Shown: positions 44,172 to 54,699, counted from the stretch's first letter. The stretch: DNA of 64,000 nucleotides from Prionace glauca (GCA_037974335.1 CM075760.1:4628859-4692858); one strand, 5' to 3'. Program-made: numbers and translations. Notes: generated by a model not told the origin, from the letters alone.

Positions 44172-44605
44172 TTTTTTGACTTGATTTGATTTGATTTATT
44201 ATTGTCACATGTATTAGCATACAGTGAAAAGTATTGTTTCTTGCGCGCTATATGGATGAAGCATACCGTTCATAGAGAGGGAGAGGAGAGTGTGCAGAAT
44301 GTAGTGTTAAAGTGATCGCGAGGGTGTAGAGAAAGATCAACTTAACATAAAGTAGTTCGTTCAAAATTCTGATGGCAGCAGGAAAGAAGCTGCTCTTGAG
44401 TCGATTGGCACGTGATCTCCTACTTCTGTATATTTTTCCCGACGGGAAGAAGGTGGAGGAGAGAATGTCCGGGGTGCGTGGCGGCCCTTCATTTTGCTGG
44501 ATGCTTTCTAGATGCAGCGGGAAGTGTAGACAGAGTCAATGGGTGGAGGTTGGTTTGAGTGATAGATTGGGCTTCATTCACGACTCTTTGTAGACAGGGT
44601 GCTGA
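44172..44605 (-). mobile_element. L2-like LINE 3' end
   Basis: Plus gatttgatttattattgtca start; agcagga-agaagctgctctt. The same insertion point as 10525. Confidence 0.75.
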
Positions 44606-44699
44606 TTGAAAAGTCTTCTGTGGCCGGTTACAGCGGCCAGAATCTGCATTCTTGGGATTATTTATTTCACATAAATAAGGAATTGACCATTGAGATAGA

Positions 44700-44920
44700 A
44701 ATGGAGAATTGTGTGACAATTGATGGCAGACATAGGCACCACATAGGACAACGGCACTAGTTGTAGATCCACCAGTCGTCATCTCTGGTGGTGGAGAGGT
44801 TGCTGTCCCTCTTCCTTCGTTTGCCAACGGTTGGATCAGCAATATTGTGGGTAAGGATCTGTACTTGCTGTGACAGGCGAATTCATGTTCTGAAGTTACA
44901 GACATGGAGAGCGACATTCA
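44700..44920 (-). repeat. Low-copy segment of unknown nature, copy 4
   Basis: Inverted relative to 28235-28450 (shared attcgcctgtcacagcaagt-type block and aaccgttggcaaac). Function unknown. Confidence 0.4.
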
Positions 44921-44997
44921 GAACCATCTCTCACTCTTCCTGATGACAATAGCGTAATTCCTCCAGAGTAAAAAAAAAAATTCGCCCCTTAATCACA

Positions 44998-45186
44998 GAG
45001 TGAAATGGTTTACAGTATGGAAACTGGCCCCTGCGCCCAACTTATCCATGCGGTCCTTTTTATAATCGCCAAGGTAGTCCCACTTGCTCACGCTTGACCG
45101 TTATCTGACCCATGTAACTCCCTAAATGCTTTTTAAAAGGCAAAATTGTAGATGCCTCCACCACTATCTCTGCCACTTTGGTCCAG
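44998..45186 (-). mobile_element. CR1-D LINE 3' end
   Basis: tttacagtatggaaactggc and ctccctaaatgctttttaaa match the CR1-D tail region of 22247. Confidence 0.7.
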
Positions 45187-45246
45187 GTAAGAAAACAGCC
45201 GGACTATAAGTTTAACTCTTGAACTAACTATACTCGCGAGAATTGT

Positions 45247-45767
45247 TTTTGGCCCTGGAGGGAGTGCAGAGGAGGTTTACTAGGCTGATACCGGAGTTGA
45301 GGGGATTGAGCTATGAGGAGAGGCTGAATAAACTAGGCTTGTACTCGTTAGAGTTTAGAAGAATGAGGGGAGATCTCATTGAGACGTATAAGATGATGAA
45401 TGGGATGGATAGGATAGAGGTGGAGACACTCTTCCCGCTCAAAAAAGACAGTAGGACTAGGGGGCACAGCCTCAAGATAAAGGGGAGGCGGTTTAGAACA
45501 GAGTTGAGGAGGAACTTCTTCACTCAAAGGGTGGTGAATCTCTAGAATTCTCTGCCCGTTGAAGTGGTGGAGGCTGCCTCGCTAAATATTTTTAAGAAGC
45601 GGGTTGATGGGTTTTTGATGAGAGAGGGGATTAAGGGTTATGGGGAGAGGGCGGGAAGGTGGAGCTGAGCCACGACAGATCAGCCATGATCTTATTGAAT
45701 GGCGGGGCAGGCTCGAAGGGCTAGATGGCCTACTCCTGCTCCTATTTCTTATGTTCTTATGTTCTTA
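45247..45767 (+). mobile_element. CR1-A LINE 3' end
   Basis: [20 protein letters not shown] to the octamer tail. Confidence 0.88.
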
Positions 45768-46079
45768 ATTTAGCGGCCTTGATGGATTCTGGAAATCAGA
45801 ATGTAATTTACAAACTATGAAATTTCATTTCCAGTACAGCTGCTGTTGTGCTGTTAGAAAATATTATTTATACAGAGGGCACGTGTGTTGTTGTCACATA
45901 TTTTCTGGCTCACTTGTTTTACTTTTGAGCATCTGGAGATTCCCTTGAATGTTTGCATAAGATGTGCATGTTATTGATGTTTTTCTCTTTTAACCCACAG
46001 GTGCTTCGGGTTCGCCTTGTTGTCCAACGAGGGGCATACACGCGGTCGGTCGTGCAAGGGCTGCACTTGAATGTTTCGA

Positions 46080-46445
46080 GAGTGGCCTAGTGCTTCATGT
46101 CGTTAGTGTGTGCTTAAACTGGACCAGATGCAGAGCAAGACGACAGCTCAATGACTATCACTGTTTGCTGTGCAGACACATGGATTTGGGCCGGTGTCTG
46201 TGGGAGTTTGCACATTCTCCCCGTCCTTGCGTGGGTTTTCTCCGGTTTCCTCCCACACCCCAAAGATGTGCTCTTAACCTGATTGGTGTAACAAATTGTC
46301 CCTAAATTAGTCTCCCCTCAATGTGGAATGCCATAAGCATAGATAAGGATCATGGGTGGAGGGGGGACTAATAATGTTAAAATGGCGGCGCGGGCTCGTT
46401 GGGCCGAAGGGCCTGTTTCCCATGTTGTGTTGTTCTTTGTTCGAC
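46080..46445 (+). mobile_element. SINE with GTTCTTT tail
   Basis: tgcttcatgtcgttagtgtg start, core cgtgggttttctccggtttc, tail ggcctgtttcccatgttgtg. Related to 49000-49408. Confidence 0.7.
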
Positions 46446-46699
46446 ATTCTGCACTTTCTTGGAACACAGTTGAGGGAGAGAGGGGCACTGAGACATGGAG
46501 AGAGGAGACAGACACTAGTGGCCAAAAGTTTGACAGTACAGGATGAACCGAGATGAACAAAGAGCCGGAGGCGCAGGGAAAGACAGACAGGAGCAGACAG
46601 AGAAACAGTCAGATAAAGTCATTGGGCTACAGCCAACCTTGTTCCGTGGCCAAGTCTCGACAACGCTGAGAAGGAAGCCAATCCTGCCATTGAACAACG

Positions 46700-47551
46700 C
46701 TCCTTGCAGCAGGACATAGATAGGATGCAGGAATGGGCGGAGAAGTGGCAGATGGACTTCAACGCAGATAAATGTGTAGTAGTCCATTTCGGCAGAACCA
46801 ACGGGATGAACGAGTACACTATTAAGGGCAGGGGTCTTAGTAGCGTTGAAGAGCAGAAGGATCTCGGGGTCCGGGTCCACAGGACTCTTAAATCGGCCTC
46901 GCAGGTGGAGGAGGTGGTCAAGAAGGCGTATGGTGTACTGGCCTTCATTAATCGAGGGATTGAGTTTAGGAGTCGGGAGGTAATGCTGCAACTTTACAGG
47001 ACCCTCGTCAGGCCTCATCTGGAGTACTGTGCGCAGTTCTGGTCGCCTCACTATAGGAAAGACGTAGAAGCTATTGAAAGGGTGCAGAGGAGATTTACAA
47101 GGATGTTGCCTGGACTGGGAGGCATGCCTTATGAAGATAGGTTGAGGGAGCTGGGACTCTTTTCCCTGGAGAGGCGAAGGTTGAGAGGCGACCTGATAGA
47201 AGTTTATAAAATGTTGAGAGGAATAGATAGGGTGGACTCTCAGAGGCTATTTCCCCGGGTTGAAATGGTCGCTACGAGAGGACACAGATTTAAGGTGCGG
47301 GGAGGGAAGTACAGAGGTGATGTTAGGGGTAAGTTTTTCACTCAGAGGGTGGTGAGTGATTGGAATCGGCTGCCGTCGTCGGTGGTGGAGGCGAACTCGC
47401 TGGGGTCTTTGAAAAGACTTCTGGATGAGTATATGGGGTTTAATGAGATTGGGGGTTATAGATAGGTCTATAGATTGGTGGGGTTGATGCGATCGGCGCA
47501 ACTCGAGGGCCGAAGGGCCTGTTTGTGCTGTAATGTTCTATGTTCTATGTT
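46700..47551 (+). mobile_element. CR1-B LINE, open 3' ORF2 part
   Basis: 253 open residues: WAEKWQMDFNADKCVVVHFG, DLGVRVHRTLKSASQVEEVV, RRFTRMLPGLGGMPYEDRLR, FFTQRVVSDWNRLPSSVV. Complete 3' end cgatcggcgcaactcgaggg and tail. The best CR1-B copy here. Confidence 0.92.
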
Positions 47552-47679
47552 CCTTGGTTTCCCAATAAATGAACCCTGCCCATGATATAAAATTACTTCT
47601 TCACATCAGAGTACAAGAGTCACTGTCTGTTTCCAGCGTTCAGTACCAGATATTTAATAGATTCTGTAATTTGCTGCAG

Positions 47680-47960
47680 GAACCAAGATGAAGATCCCCC
47701 TCAATTAACGGTTAGAAAGGACAGACCATAACAGTGGACTGCTGTTACTCGACAGCTGGTGTTCCGAATCTGTTTTGATACATCCAATCTCCCGGGGAAG
47801 CTCCAGAATATTTATTGAATATTTCTATGGTAACGGGAGGCACGTCTGAACATTTTTCGGATAGATTTTCTGTTGCCTTGCATAAAGGAAACAACAGGGT
47901 CCTTTTAAATATCGTCGGAATGTTTCTCTCTGACAGCGCCGTGTATTCTATGCCATTCTA
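47680..47960 (+). pseudogene. V7 antigen-receptor V exon (dead)
   Basis: Acceptor ttgctgcag ends at 47679. The start reads QDEDPPQLTVRKD, then after a one-base shift QTITVDCCYSTAGVPNLF; the conserved Trp codon is TGA. It goes on YIQSPGEAPEYLLNISM, FSDRFSVALHKGNN, SDSAVYSMPF, with the second Cys replaced by Ser. A CR1-A tail (47961-48044) has landed at the V end, leaving a nonamer ACAAAAACT at 48071-48079. The style (DRFSVALHKGNN, SDSAVY) is that of a TCR alpha-type V. A different family from V1-V3. Confidence 0.78.
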
Positions 47961-48044
47961 AGATCAGCCATGATCTTATTGAATGGCGGGGCAGGCTCGA
48001 AGGGCCAGATGGCCTACTCCTGCTCCTATTTCTTATGTTCTTAT
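47961..48044 (+). mobile_element. CR1-A LINE 3' tail in the V7 RSS
   Basis: Only 84 bp (gatcagccatgatcttattg to ttcttat). With a 23-nt spacer before the nonamer at 48071, the insertion point falls within the expected heptamer. Confidence 0.8.
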
Positions 48045-48328
48045 TGGTGCAGAGATAATGAGAACCCCGGACAAAAACTGCAGACTGGGAGTTCCAGCTC
48101 GTGATCAGCAGAGGACTGTGAGAATTCCGCATTGTTGCTAAAATATCACAACACAACATTCAACAAGAACAGATGAACAGCAACTGAAGAATTGCATTAG
48201 GTAGGTTTTAACTTTCATTTGTACTGAAAAATAATTTCGTAAAACAATATATTATGCGCTTACTCACGTTTTGTATTGTCATGATTTTTTCATGTCTATC
48301 TGAATTAAGGAGCGACACAATCTCAATA

Positions 48329-48565
48329 GAACATAAAACATAGAAAAATTACAGCACAAACCGGCCCTTCGGCCCACAAGTTGCGCCGATCATATCCCTA
48401 CCTACCAGGCTTGCCTATAACTCTCAATCCTATTAAGTCCCATGTACTCATCCAGACGTCTCCGAACAGACCTTATCGAATTTGCCTCCACCACCACCGA
48501 CGGCAACCGATTTCACTCACCCATCACCCTCTGAGTGAAAAACTTACCGTTGACATCTCCTACTG
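48329..48565 (-). mobile_element. CR1-B-like LINE 3' end
   Basis: Plus: acataaaacatagaaaaatt tail, then accaccctctgagtgaaaa. It faces a plus-strand CR1 starting at 48570. Confidence 0.78.
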
Positions 48566-48569
48566 TACC

Positions 48570-48890
48570 TACTGGGCTGTTTTCCCTTGAGAGACGTCGG
48601 CTGAGGGGGGATCTAATAGAGGTTTATACGATTATGAATGGGACAGATAGAGTAGATGGTGATAAGCTTTTTCCGCTACTAGAAATGGATAGAACGAGGG
48701 GTCACGGGCTTAGGGTGAGGGGGGCTAGGTATAAGACTAATATTAGAGGGCAGTTTTTCACACAAAGGGTAGTGGGGATGTGGAAAAAACTGCCGAGTAA
48801 GGTGGTGGAAGCAGGCACGCTAGGGTTGTTCAAGAGTCACTTGGACAGCCACATGAGTGGTCTACATATAGGGGGATATAGCAGGCCTTA
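48570..48890 (+). mobile_element. CR1 LINE 3' coding end, inverted to neighbour
   Basis: FSLERRRLRGDLIEVYTIMN, FFTQRVVGMWKKLPSKVV. It meets the minus-strand copy 48329-48565 head to head without its own 3' UTR tail, as expected from 5'-inversion during retrotransposition (twin priming) of one element. Confidence 0.78.
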
Positions 48891-48999
48891 CTAAGCATTG
48901 TAGGCTTGGGGTCAGTTTTAGCCTCAGGGATATAGAGTCTTTTAATAATGAAATTTTTATCCACAGGCACTTAAGTCCAGCAAGGGGCATGCGGGCGGC

Positions 49000-49408
49000 A
49001 GGTTGTGGTGGGCTGCTCTTGGATGTTGCTTCGGGAGTTGCCTACTGATTCATGTCGTTGGTGTGCGTAAACTGGACCATCTCGAGGGCATCATGGCAGC
49101 TCAGAGGCTATCTCTGTTGCTGTGCGGACACATGGATTTGGGCCTGTGTCCGTGGGAGTTTGCGCGTTCTCCCCGTGGTTGCGTGGGTTTCCTCCGGGTG
49201 CTCAGGTTTCCTCCCACATCCCAAAAATGTGCTTTTAGGCTGATTGATTGGGTAACAAATTGTCCCTATATTGGACCTCCCTGATCCTCACACATTAGGC
49301 ATAGACTAGAGTCATGAATAGGTCACTGACCATGGGACGGCGGCGCGGGCTCGTTGGGCCGAAGGGCCTGTTTCCCGTGCTGTGTTGTTCTTTGTTCTTT
49401 GTTCTTTG
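49000..49408 (+). mobile_element. SINE with GTTCTTT tail
   Basis: tcatgtcgttggtgtgcgta, B-box-poor head, core ggttgcgtgggtttcctccg, tail ttctttgttctttgttcttt. Nearly identical to minus 43615-43935. Confidence 0.8.
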
Positions 49409-50930
49409 TACTCCCCAGCACCTTAAACCTGTGTTCTCTCGCAGCGACCATTTCAGCCCTGGGAAAAAGCCTCTGAGAATCCACCCTATCTATGCCTCTC
49501 ATGATTTTATAAACCTCAATCAGGTCCCCTCTCATCCGTCGTCTCTCTAAGGAGAAAAGACCGAGCTCCCTCAACCTATCCTCATAAGGCATGCCACCCA
49601 ATCCAGGCAGCAACCTTGACATAAGAACATAAGAAAATAAGAACATAAGAAATAGGAGCAGGAGTAGGCCATCTAGCCCTTCGAGCCTGCCCCACCATTG
49701 AACAAGATCATGGCTGATCTGAAGTGGCTCAGTTCCACTTTCCCGCTTTCTCCCCATAACCCTTAATCCCCTTGCCTACCAAAAACCTACCTACCCGCGT
49801 CTTAAATATATTTAGCGAGGTAGCCTCAACCACTTCAACAGGCAGAGAATTCCAGACATTCACTACTCTTTGAGTGAAGAAGTTCCTCCTCAACTTCGTT
49901 CTAAACCGCCCCCCCTTGTCTTGAGGCTGTGCCCTCTAGTCCTGCTGTCCTTTCTGAGCGGGAAGAGCCTGTCCACCTCTACCCTATCCTTCCCTTTCAT
50001 CATCTTGTACGTCTCAATAAGATCTCTCCTCATCCTTCTAAACTCTAACGAGTTTATTCAGCCTCTCCTCATAGCTCAACCCCCTCAACTCTGGTATCAG
50101 CCTAGTAAACCTCCTCTGCACTCCCCCCAAGGCCGAAATATCCTTGCGCAGGTGCGGGCGACCAAAACTGCACACAGTACTCCAGCTGCGGCCTCACCAG
50201 TGCCCTATACAGCTGCAGCAAGACCTCCCTACTTTTACATTCAATCCCCCTCGCTGTGAAGGCCAGCATCCCATTCGCCTTCCTGACCACCTGCTGCACC
50301 TGTAGGCTGTGATTTTGTGACTCATGCACAAGGACCCCCAGGTCCCTCTGCACCATAGCATGCTGCAGCTTTTTGCCCTGTAAGTAGTAGTCCTTCCTAC
50401 CATTATTCGTTCCAAAGTGGACAACCTCACACTTGCCAACATTGTATTCCATCTGCCAGGTCTTTGCCCACTCGCTCAACCTATTTACATCTCTCTGCAG
50501 ACTTTCCACACCCTCCGCACAATTTGCCGTTCCACCCATCTTTGTGTCATCAGCAAATTTCGACACCCGACACTCGGCTCCCTCCTCCAGATCATCTATA
50601 TAAATGGTAAATAGCTGAGGCCCCAGCACCGATCCCTGGGGCACTCCACTAGTCACCAACCGCCAATCCGAATAGCACCTATTGACCCCCACTCTCTGCC
50701 TCCTATTTGACAGCCAATCCCCTATCCACGCTAACACCCTACCCCCAACTCCATGCCCCCTAACCTTCTGTAACAAACGTTTGTGCGGCACCTTATCAAA
50801 CGCCTTCTGAAAATCGAGAAACACCACATCCACCGGCTCCCCTCTATCTACTGCACTCAACCACTCTAGACACCACACTTGTAAATCTCCTCTGCAGCCT
50901 TTCAATAGCTTCCACATCCCAAGAAATATT
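49409..50930 (-). mobile_element. CR1-B-like LINE split by a CR1-A
   Basis: CR1-B-like pieces at 49409-49618 (minus, SLERRRMRGDLIEVYKIMRG) and about 50865-50930 flank the CR1-A at 49620-50860. Confidence 0.78.
49620..50860 (-). mobile_element. CR1-A LINE with RT motifs A-C
   Basis: Minus: DVVFLDFQKAFDKVPHKRLL (motif A), TSGVPQGSVLGPQLF (B), KFADDTKMGG (C, catalytic DD intact), then DLGVLVHESQNHSLQVQQVV. Open for about 270 residues before a frame break; tail at 49620. Confidence 0.9.
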
Positions 50931-51237
50931 TTAAAACTTCCAAAACATGCCTATTTGTGTCCTTATGCCCTTGTTAATTCTCAAGGCCTCCTTGAAGGCT
51001 TACAAATAACTGCAATTAGCAGTTAGATCAATCTTTAGCCTCTGTGTCCCATTCATCACAGTCGGTGCATAGTGTCAATATGATTAGAAGGTGTTGCTGG
51101 ATGAGAAAATTAACAGGTTTTGCAATGTGCCCATTACACTCTTTAGTTACATCAATATTTATTTTCCTTTGGACTGATTGTTTTCCGACACAATTGACAG
51201 CCCAGTGTTTTCGGCTTGACATAACCAGGCTTTAACC
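50931..51237. other. Unique sequence, no gene seen
   Basis: No recognisable repeat, V exon or reading frame. Confidence 0.4.
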
Positions 51238-51575
51238 ATAAGACCATACGAAATAGGATTAGGATAAGGCCTCTCGAGCCTGCTTTGTCATTTAATGGAA
51301 TGGTCGCTAATCCAATATTCTCACCTTCACATTACTGCCCTTTCCTTGTAACCCTTGGTTCATTTATTGATCAAAAATCTCAGCCTTAAATATACACAAT
51401 GACTCTACCACCACAGCTCTCTGTAGCAATGAGTTCCAAAGGCTCACAAACCTCAGAAAGAAGAAAGTGCTCCGCATCTCAGTTTTCAACTGGCGTCCCT
51501 TTATTCTGAGACTGTGCCCTCTGTTCCTGCGTTCTTCCATTAGGGGGAGCATCCTCTCAGCATTTACCATGTTAA
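51238..51575 (-). mobile_element. Old CR1 LINE 3' end
   Basis: Minus: MLPLMEERRNRGHSLRIKGR, FVSLWNSL; 3' UTR reversed (gagcctgctttgtcatttaa). Confidence 0.72.
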
Positions 51576-51579
51576 CCGC

Positions 51580-52287
51580 TAGGAGAGGGAAGAAGGATAC
51601 TGAGTTCAGTTCAATATCGGAATGAGTGTCGTTATTGAAGAAAATTTGATTGAAGGAACAAATGAGGAAACGCAAACATAATTATAACACAGATATCAAA
51701 CTTGTTCTTTTAAAAAAATATTCTTATGGGTTTTCAATGCTGCTACTCCTGTGCTTATGTAACAAATATTCGATGGATACTCAGTTCCCATTACACAAGT
51801 TCCCAAATTATCAAACGATATTTTAGGACTAACATCTGGGCCTTCTTCTCGTCACACAAATAAAATTTCAACAAGAATGAGAGAGGAAAATACATTGCAA
51901 TCGTTGGATAGTAGAGTAAATGAAAGGTCCCCCGCAATAAAAAGCCTACAACAGGAAGGAGTAAACAGCTGTTCTCATTTGCAACTAGTTTGTGAACTGC
52001 AGCTTGTCGATCGTCCAAGTGAAGAATTGCACCCTGCAATTACCAGTATGTACCAGCAGAGAGCAGTGTCAGACATGAGAAATATTTAAGCTGGGTGGGT
52101 CAGGTGAGTCTTCAAAAGCTGGTATCAATGTTAAGCGCTCAGTGTGGAGAAAGAATGGTTAAAGGAGGACCCGCCTACTGTTGTCAGTTCCACTGAAACA
52201 CGGCACTAAGCTGGACACCAAGAAAGCATTTGGCTCCCGGTTAATTTTCATCTTCTGGTTCTAAATTGATCTCAGTGTCAACCGAGA
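51580..52287. other. V4 upstream region
   Basis: Unique sequence upstream of V4 without repeats. The last 150 bp must hold the V4 promoter if the gene is used; no sure TATA or octamer element was recognised. Confidence 0.4.
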
Positions 52288-52626
52288 ATGCTGAAGATTT
52301 GCATCGACTTTTTGTTGTTTTTCACTCTGATCTGCACGGGGGTGACCGGAGAAGCTGAGTTGCTGCAGGTCCCTCCACGGATGGTTGCCAGTGAAGCGGG
52401 AAATGTGCCCATGAACTGCACCATCTCCGTTACGTTTCAGGTCCTGCGTTGGTACAAACAGCTCCCGAATCAGTCACCCCAGCATCTGGTGATGGCCACA
52501 TCTGGTGATGGAACCGATCAACATGGGAGGATAACTGCTTCGATCGATGAAAGCAAGAAACTCAGCATCCTGACTGTGAGAGACGTACAGTTTTCAGACG
52601 CTGCCACCTATCTTTGCGCCGTGAGG
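52288..52626 (+). CDS. V4 antigen-receptor V segment (intact, no leader intron)
   Basis: One open frame of 113 codons contains both a hydrophobic signal peptide (about residues 1-21, MLKICIDFLLFFTLICTGVT) and the V domain. Conserved Cys 44 (PMNC), Trp 55 (LRWYKQLPNQSP), framework 3 HGRITASIDESKKL, SDAATYLC with Cys 110, then AVR right at the RSS. Ending C-A-V-R is typical of TCR alpha V. Normal V genes have an intron inside the leader; here none is seen, so the leader is continuous with the V exon. Loss through a retrocopied transcript or an intron deletion is possible. It lies on plus, opposite to V1, V5 and V6. Undamaged, so likely usable. Confidence 0.87.
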
Positions 52627-52665
52627 CACAATGTTGCAAACACAGGGAGATTTCGTACAAAAACC
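52627..52665 (+). promoter_or_regulatory. 23-RSS of V4
   Basis: Heptamer CACAATG (6 of 7), exactly 23-nt spacer, perfect nonamer ACAAAAACC. Confidence 0.9.
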
Positions 52666-52858
52666 TGCAACATTTTCAAAACACGCTCCGCCATGCCTGA
52701 AATATCAACATTTTAAGAAGCGCGGTATTAAATCCCCAGGGTAAGGGGAAAGAGAGCAAAACGTATCTTGAATCAGAAAATTTTAGGAAGGTTAAAACGA
52801 AGACAGTTGGAATTGCATTTGAAGAAAATGGAAGCGGTTACTTGTCAGTCAGAATGAA

Positions 52859-53870
52859 TGGGCGGCACGGTAGCACACTGGTTACTACTGCTGCCTCACA
52901 GCACCAGGGACGCGGGTTTGATTCCCGGCTTGGATTTGCACGTTCTCCCCGTGTCTGCGTGCGTTTCCTCCGGGTGCTCGGGTTTTCCTTCCACGTTCTA
53001 AAAGACGTGCTGGTTAGGTGCATTAACCCCCAACAGACACCGGACTGTGGCGAGTAGGGGAATTTCACAGTAACTTAGAACATTACAGCACAAACAGGCC
53101 CTTCGGCCCTCGAGTTGCGCCGATCACATCAACCCCACCAATCTATAGACCTATCTATAACCCCCAATCCCATTAAACCCCATATACTCATCCAGAAGTC
53201 TTTTAAAAGACCCCAGCGAGTTCGCCTCCACCACCGATGACGGCAGCCGATTCCATTCACTCACCACCCTCTGAGTGAAAAACTTACCCCTAACATCACC
53301 TCTGTACTTCCCTCCCCGCACCTTAAATCTGTGTCCTCTCGTAGCGACCATTTCAACCCGGGGAAATAGCCTCTGAGAGTCCACCCTATCTATTCCTCTC
53401 AACATTTTATAAACTTCTATCAGGTCGCGTCTCAACCTTCGCCTCTCTAGGGAAAAGAGTCCCAGCTCCCTCAACCTATCTTCATAAGGCATGCCTCCCA
53501 GTCCAGGCAACATCCTTGTAAATTTCCTCTGCACCCTTTCAATAGCTTCTACGTCTTTCCTATAGTGAGGCGACCAGAACTGCGCACAGTACTCCAAATG
53601 AGGCCTGACAAGGGTCCTGTAAAGTTGCAGCATTACCTCCCGACTCCTAAACTCAATCCCTCGATTAATGAAGGCCAGTACACCATACGCCTTCTTGACC
53701 ACCTCCTCCACCTGCGAGGCCGATTTAAGAGTCCTGTGGACCCGGACCCCGAGATCCTTCTGCTCTTCAACGCTACTAAGACTCCTGCCCTTGATAGTGT
53801 ACTCGTTCAACTTCATTGCACTGTTAACGTGGGCCTTACGCGTGACTAATAAATTAACTTTAAGAAAGAA
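52859..53870 (+). mobile_element. V-SINE type SINE split by a CR1-B
   Basis: Head gggcggcacggtagcacact to acagtaactt at about 53076, then tail aacttcattgcactgttaac at 53809-53870. A minus-strand CR1-B sits between; a 5-bp repeat, aactt, flanks it. Confidence 0.85.
53078..53808 (-). mobile_element. CR1-B LINE, open 3' ORF2 part
   Basis: Minus: LNEYTIKGRSLSSVEEQKDL, RTLKSASQVEEVVKKAYGVL, RKFTRMLPGLGGMPYEDRLR, FFTQRVVSEWNRLPSSVV; 3' tail at 53078. Nearly identical in protein to 46700-47551. Confidence 0.9.
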
Positions 53871-54303
53871 AAGGGGTGCAGTAGGAACGCGTAGAGAACA
53901 CAGAAAATTCGGGAACAATGCAGAAAGAGGCAAAAGTCAAAAACAGCGAATGTGATGTAATGAATTTTGGCAGGAAGACTAAATGGAGAATGATTGCAGA
54001 GGTCTTAGATTCGGAGGGATCTGTGTGTCCTAGTGTGCGAATCATAAATACTCTTATACAAGTTCAGCAAGTAATGAGAATATTGTCATTCAGCTCACTT
54101 GCTGGATGTCTGTTTTGTGACGTTAAAGTGGCAACTCCAGCGCAGGTTCAATTCCAATACCCGATGAGGACATGCATGAAGTCGCCGTCATCTCAACCTT
54201 GACCCCTCTCCTGAGGTGCAGTGCAAGCCTCAGGTTAAATCTTACCCAGCCTCAGCGGTTGTGGCGACTTTACCTTGTATTGTTTCTGTCTAACGGCCTG
54301 AGA

Positions 54304-54317
54304 GCGCCCTCTGCTGA
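54304..54317 (-). promoter_or_regulatory. CTCF-like motif near V5
   Basis: TCAGCAGAGGGCGC on minus, 13 of 14, just downstream of V5 before the U2-headed retroposon was inserted. Confidence 0.5.
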
Positions 54318-54333
54318 GCACTAACCGGAACAC

Positions 54334-54657
54334 CTTTTGGCTAAGATCAAGTGTAGTCTGTTAGTGTTGATCAAGTGTAGGGTCAACATGCTGCACTTGG
54401 TTGAAGTCATTAGGTTGCAATTCAGCTTCATTTGAAGCAATTTTTTAAACCGGCATCTCGGCCTTTTGGCTAAGATGCAAATTGGATCAAGCCCTGGAGG
54501 AGGAGCTACACCTACTCCAGTCAGCTTGGATCATGTAGATCAAGCCCAAGACAGGAGACCTGTCTTGTCAGCTTGGATCGGGAATGTCCCAACTTGTTGG
54601 GACTCTGAATTGGGTTTAATTTGACTTGATTAGATTGGAATAAAGGGGTAAAAAAAA
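54334..54657 (+). mobile_element. U2-snRNA-headed retroposon, copy 2
   Basis: Starts ccttttggctaagatcaagt (U2 snRNA 5' region). A second U2-like start, catctcggccttttggctaa, is at about 54455. The body has gaggaggagctacacctact, ending in about 8 A. A perfect 14-bp target duplication actaaccggaacac lies at 54320-54333 and 54658-54671. About 99% like copy 1 (18030-18358). This is a LINE-mobilised SINE-like element. Confidence 0.88.
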
Positions 54658-54699
54658 ACTAACCGGAACACGGAGATTTTGTATGTGACCAGCTATATC

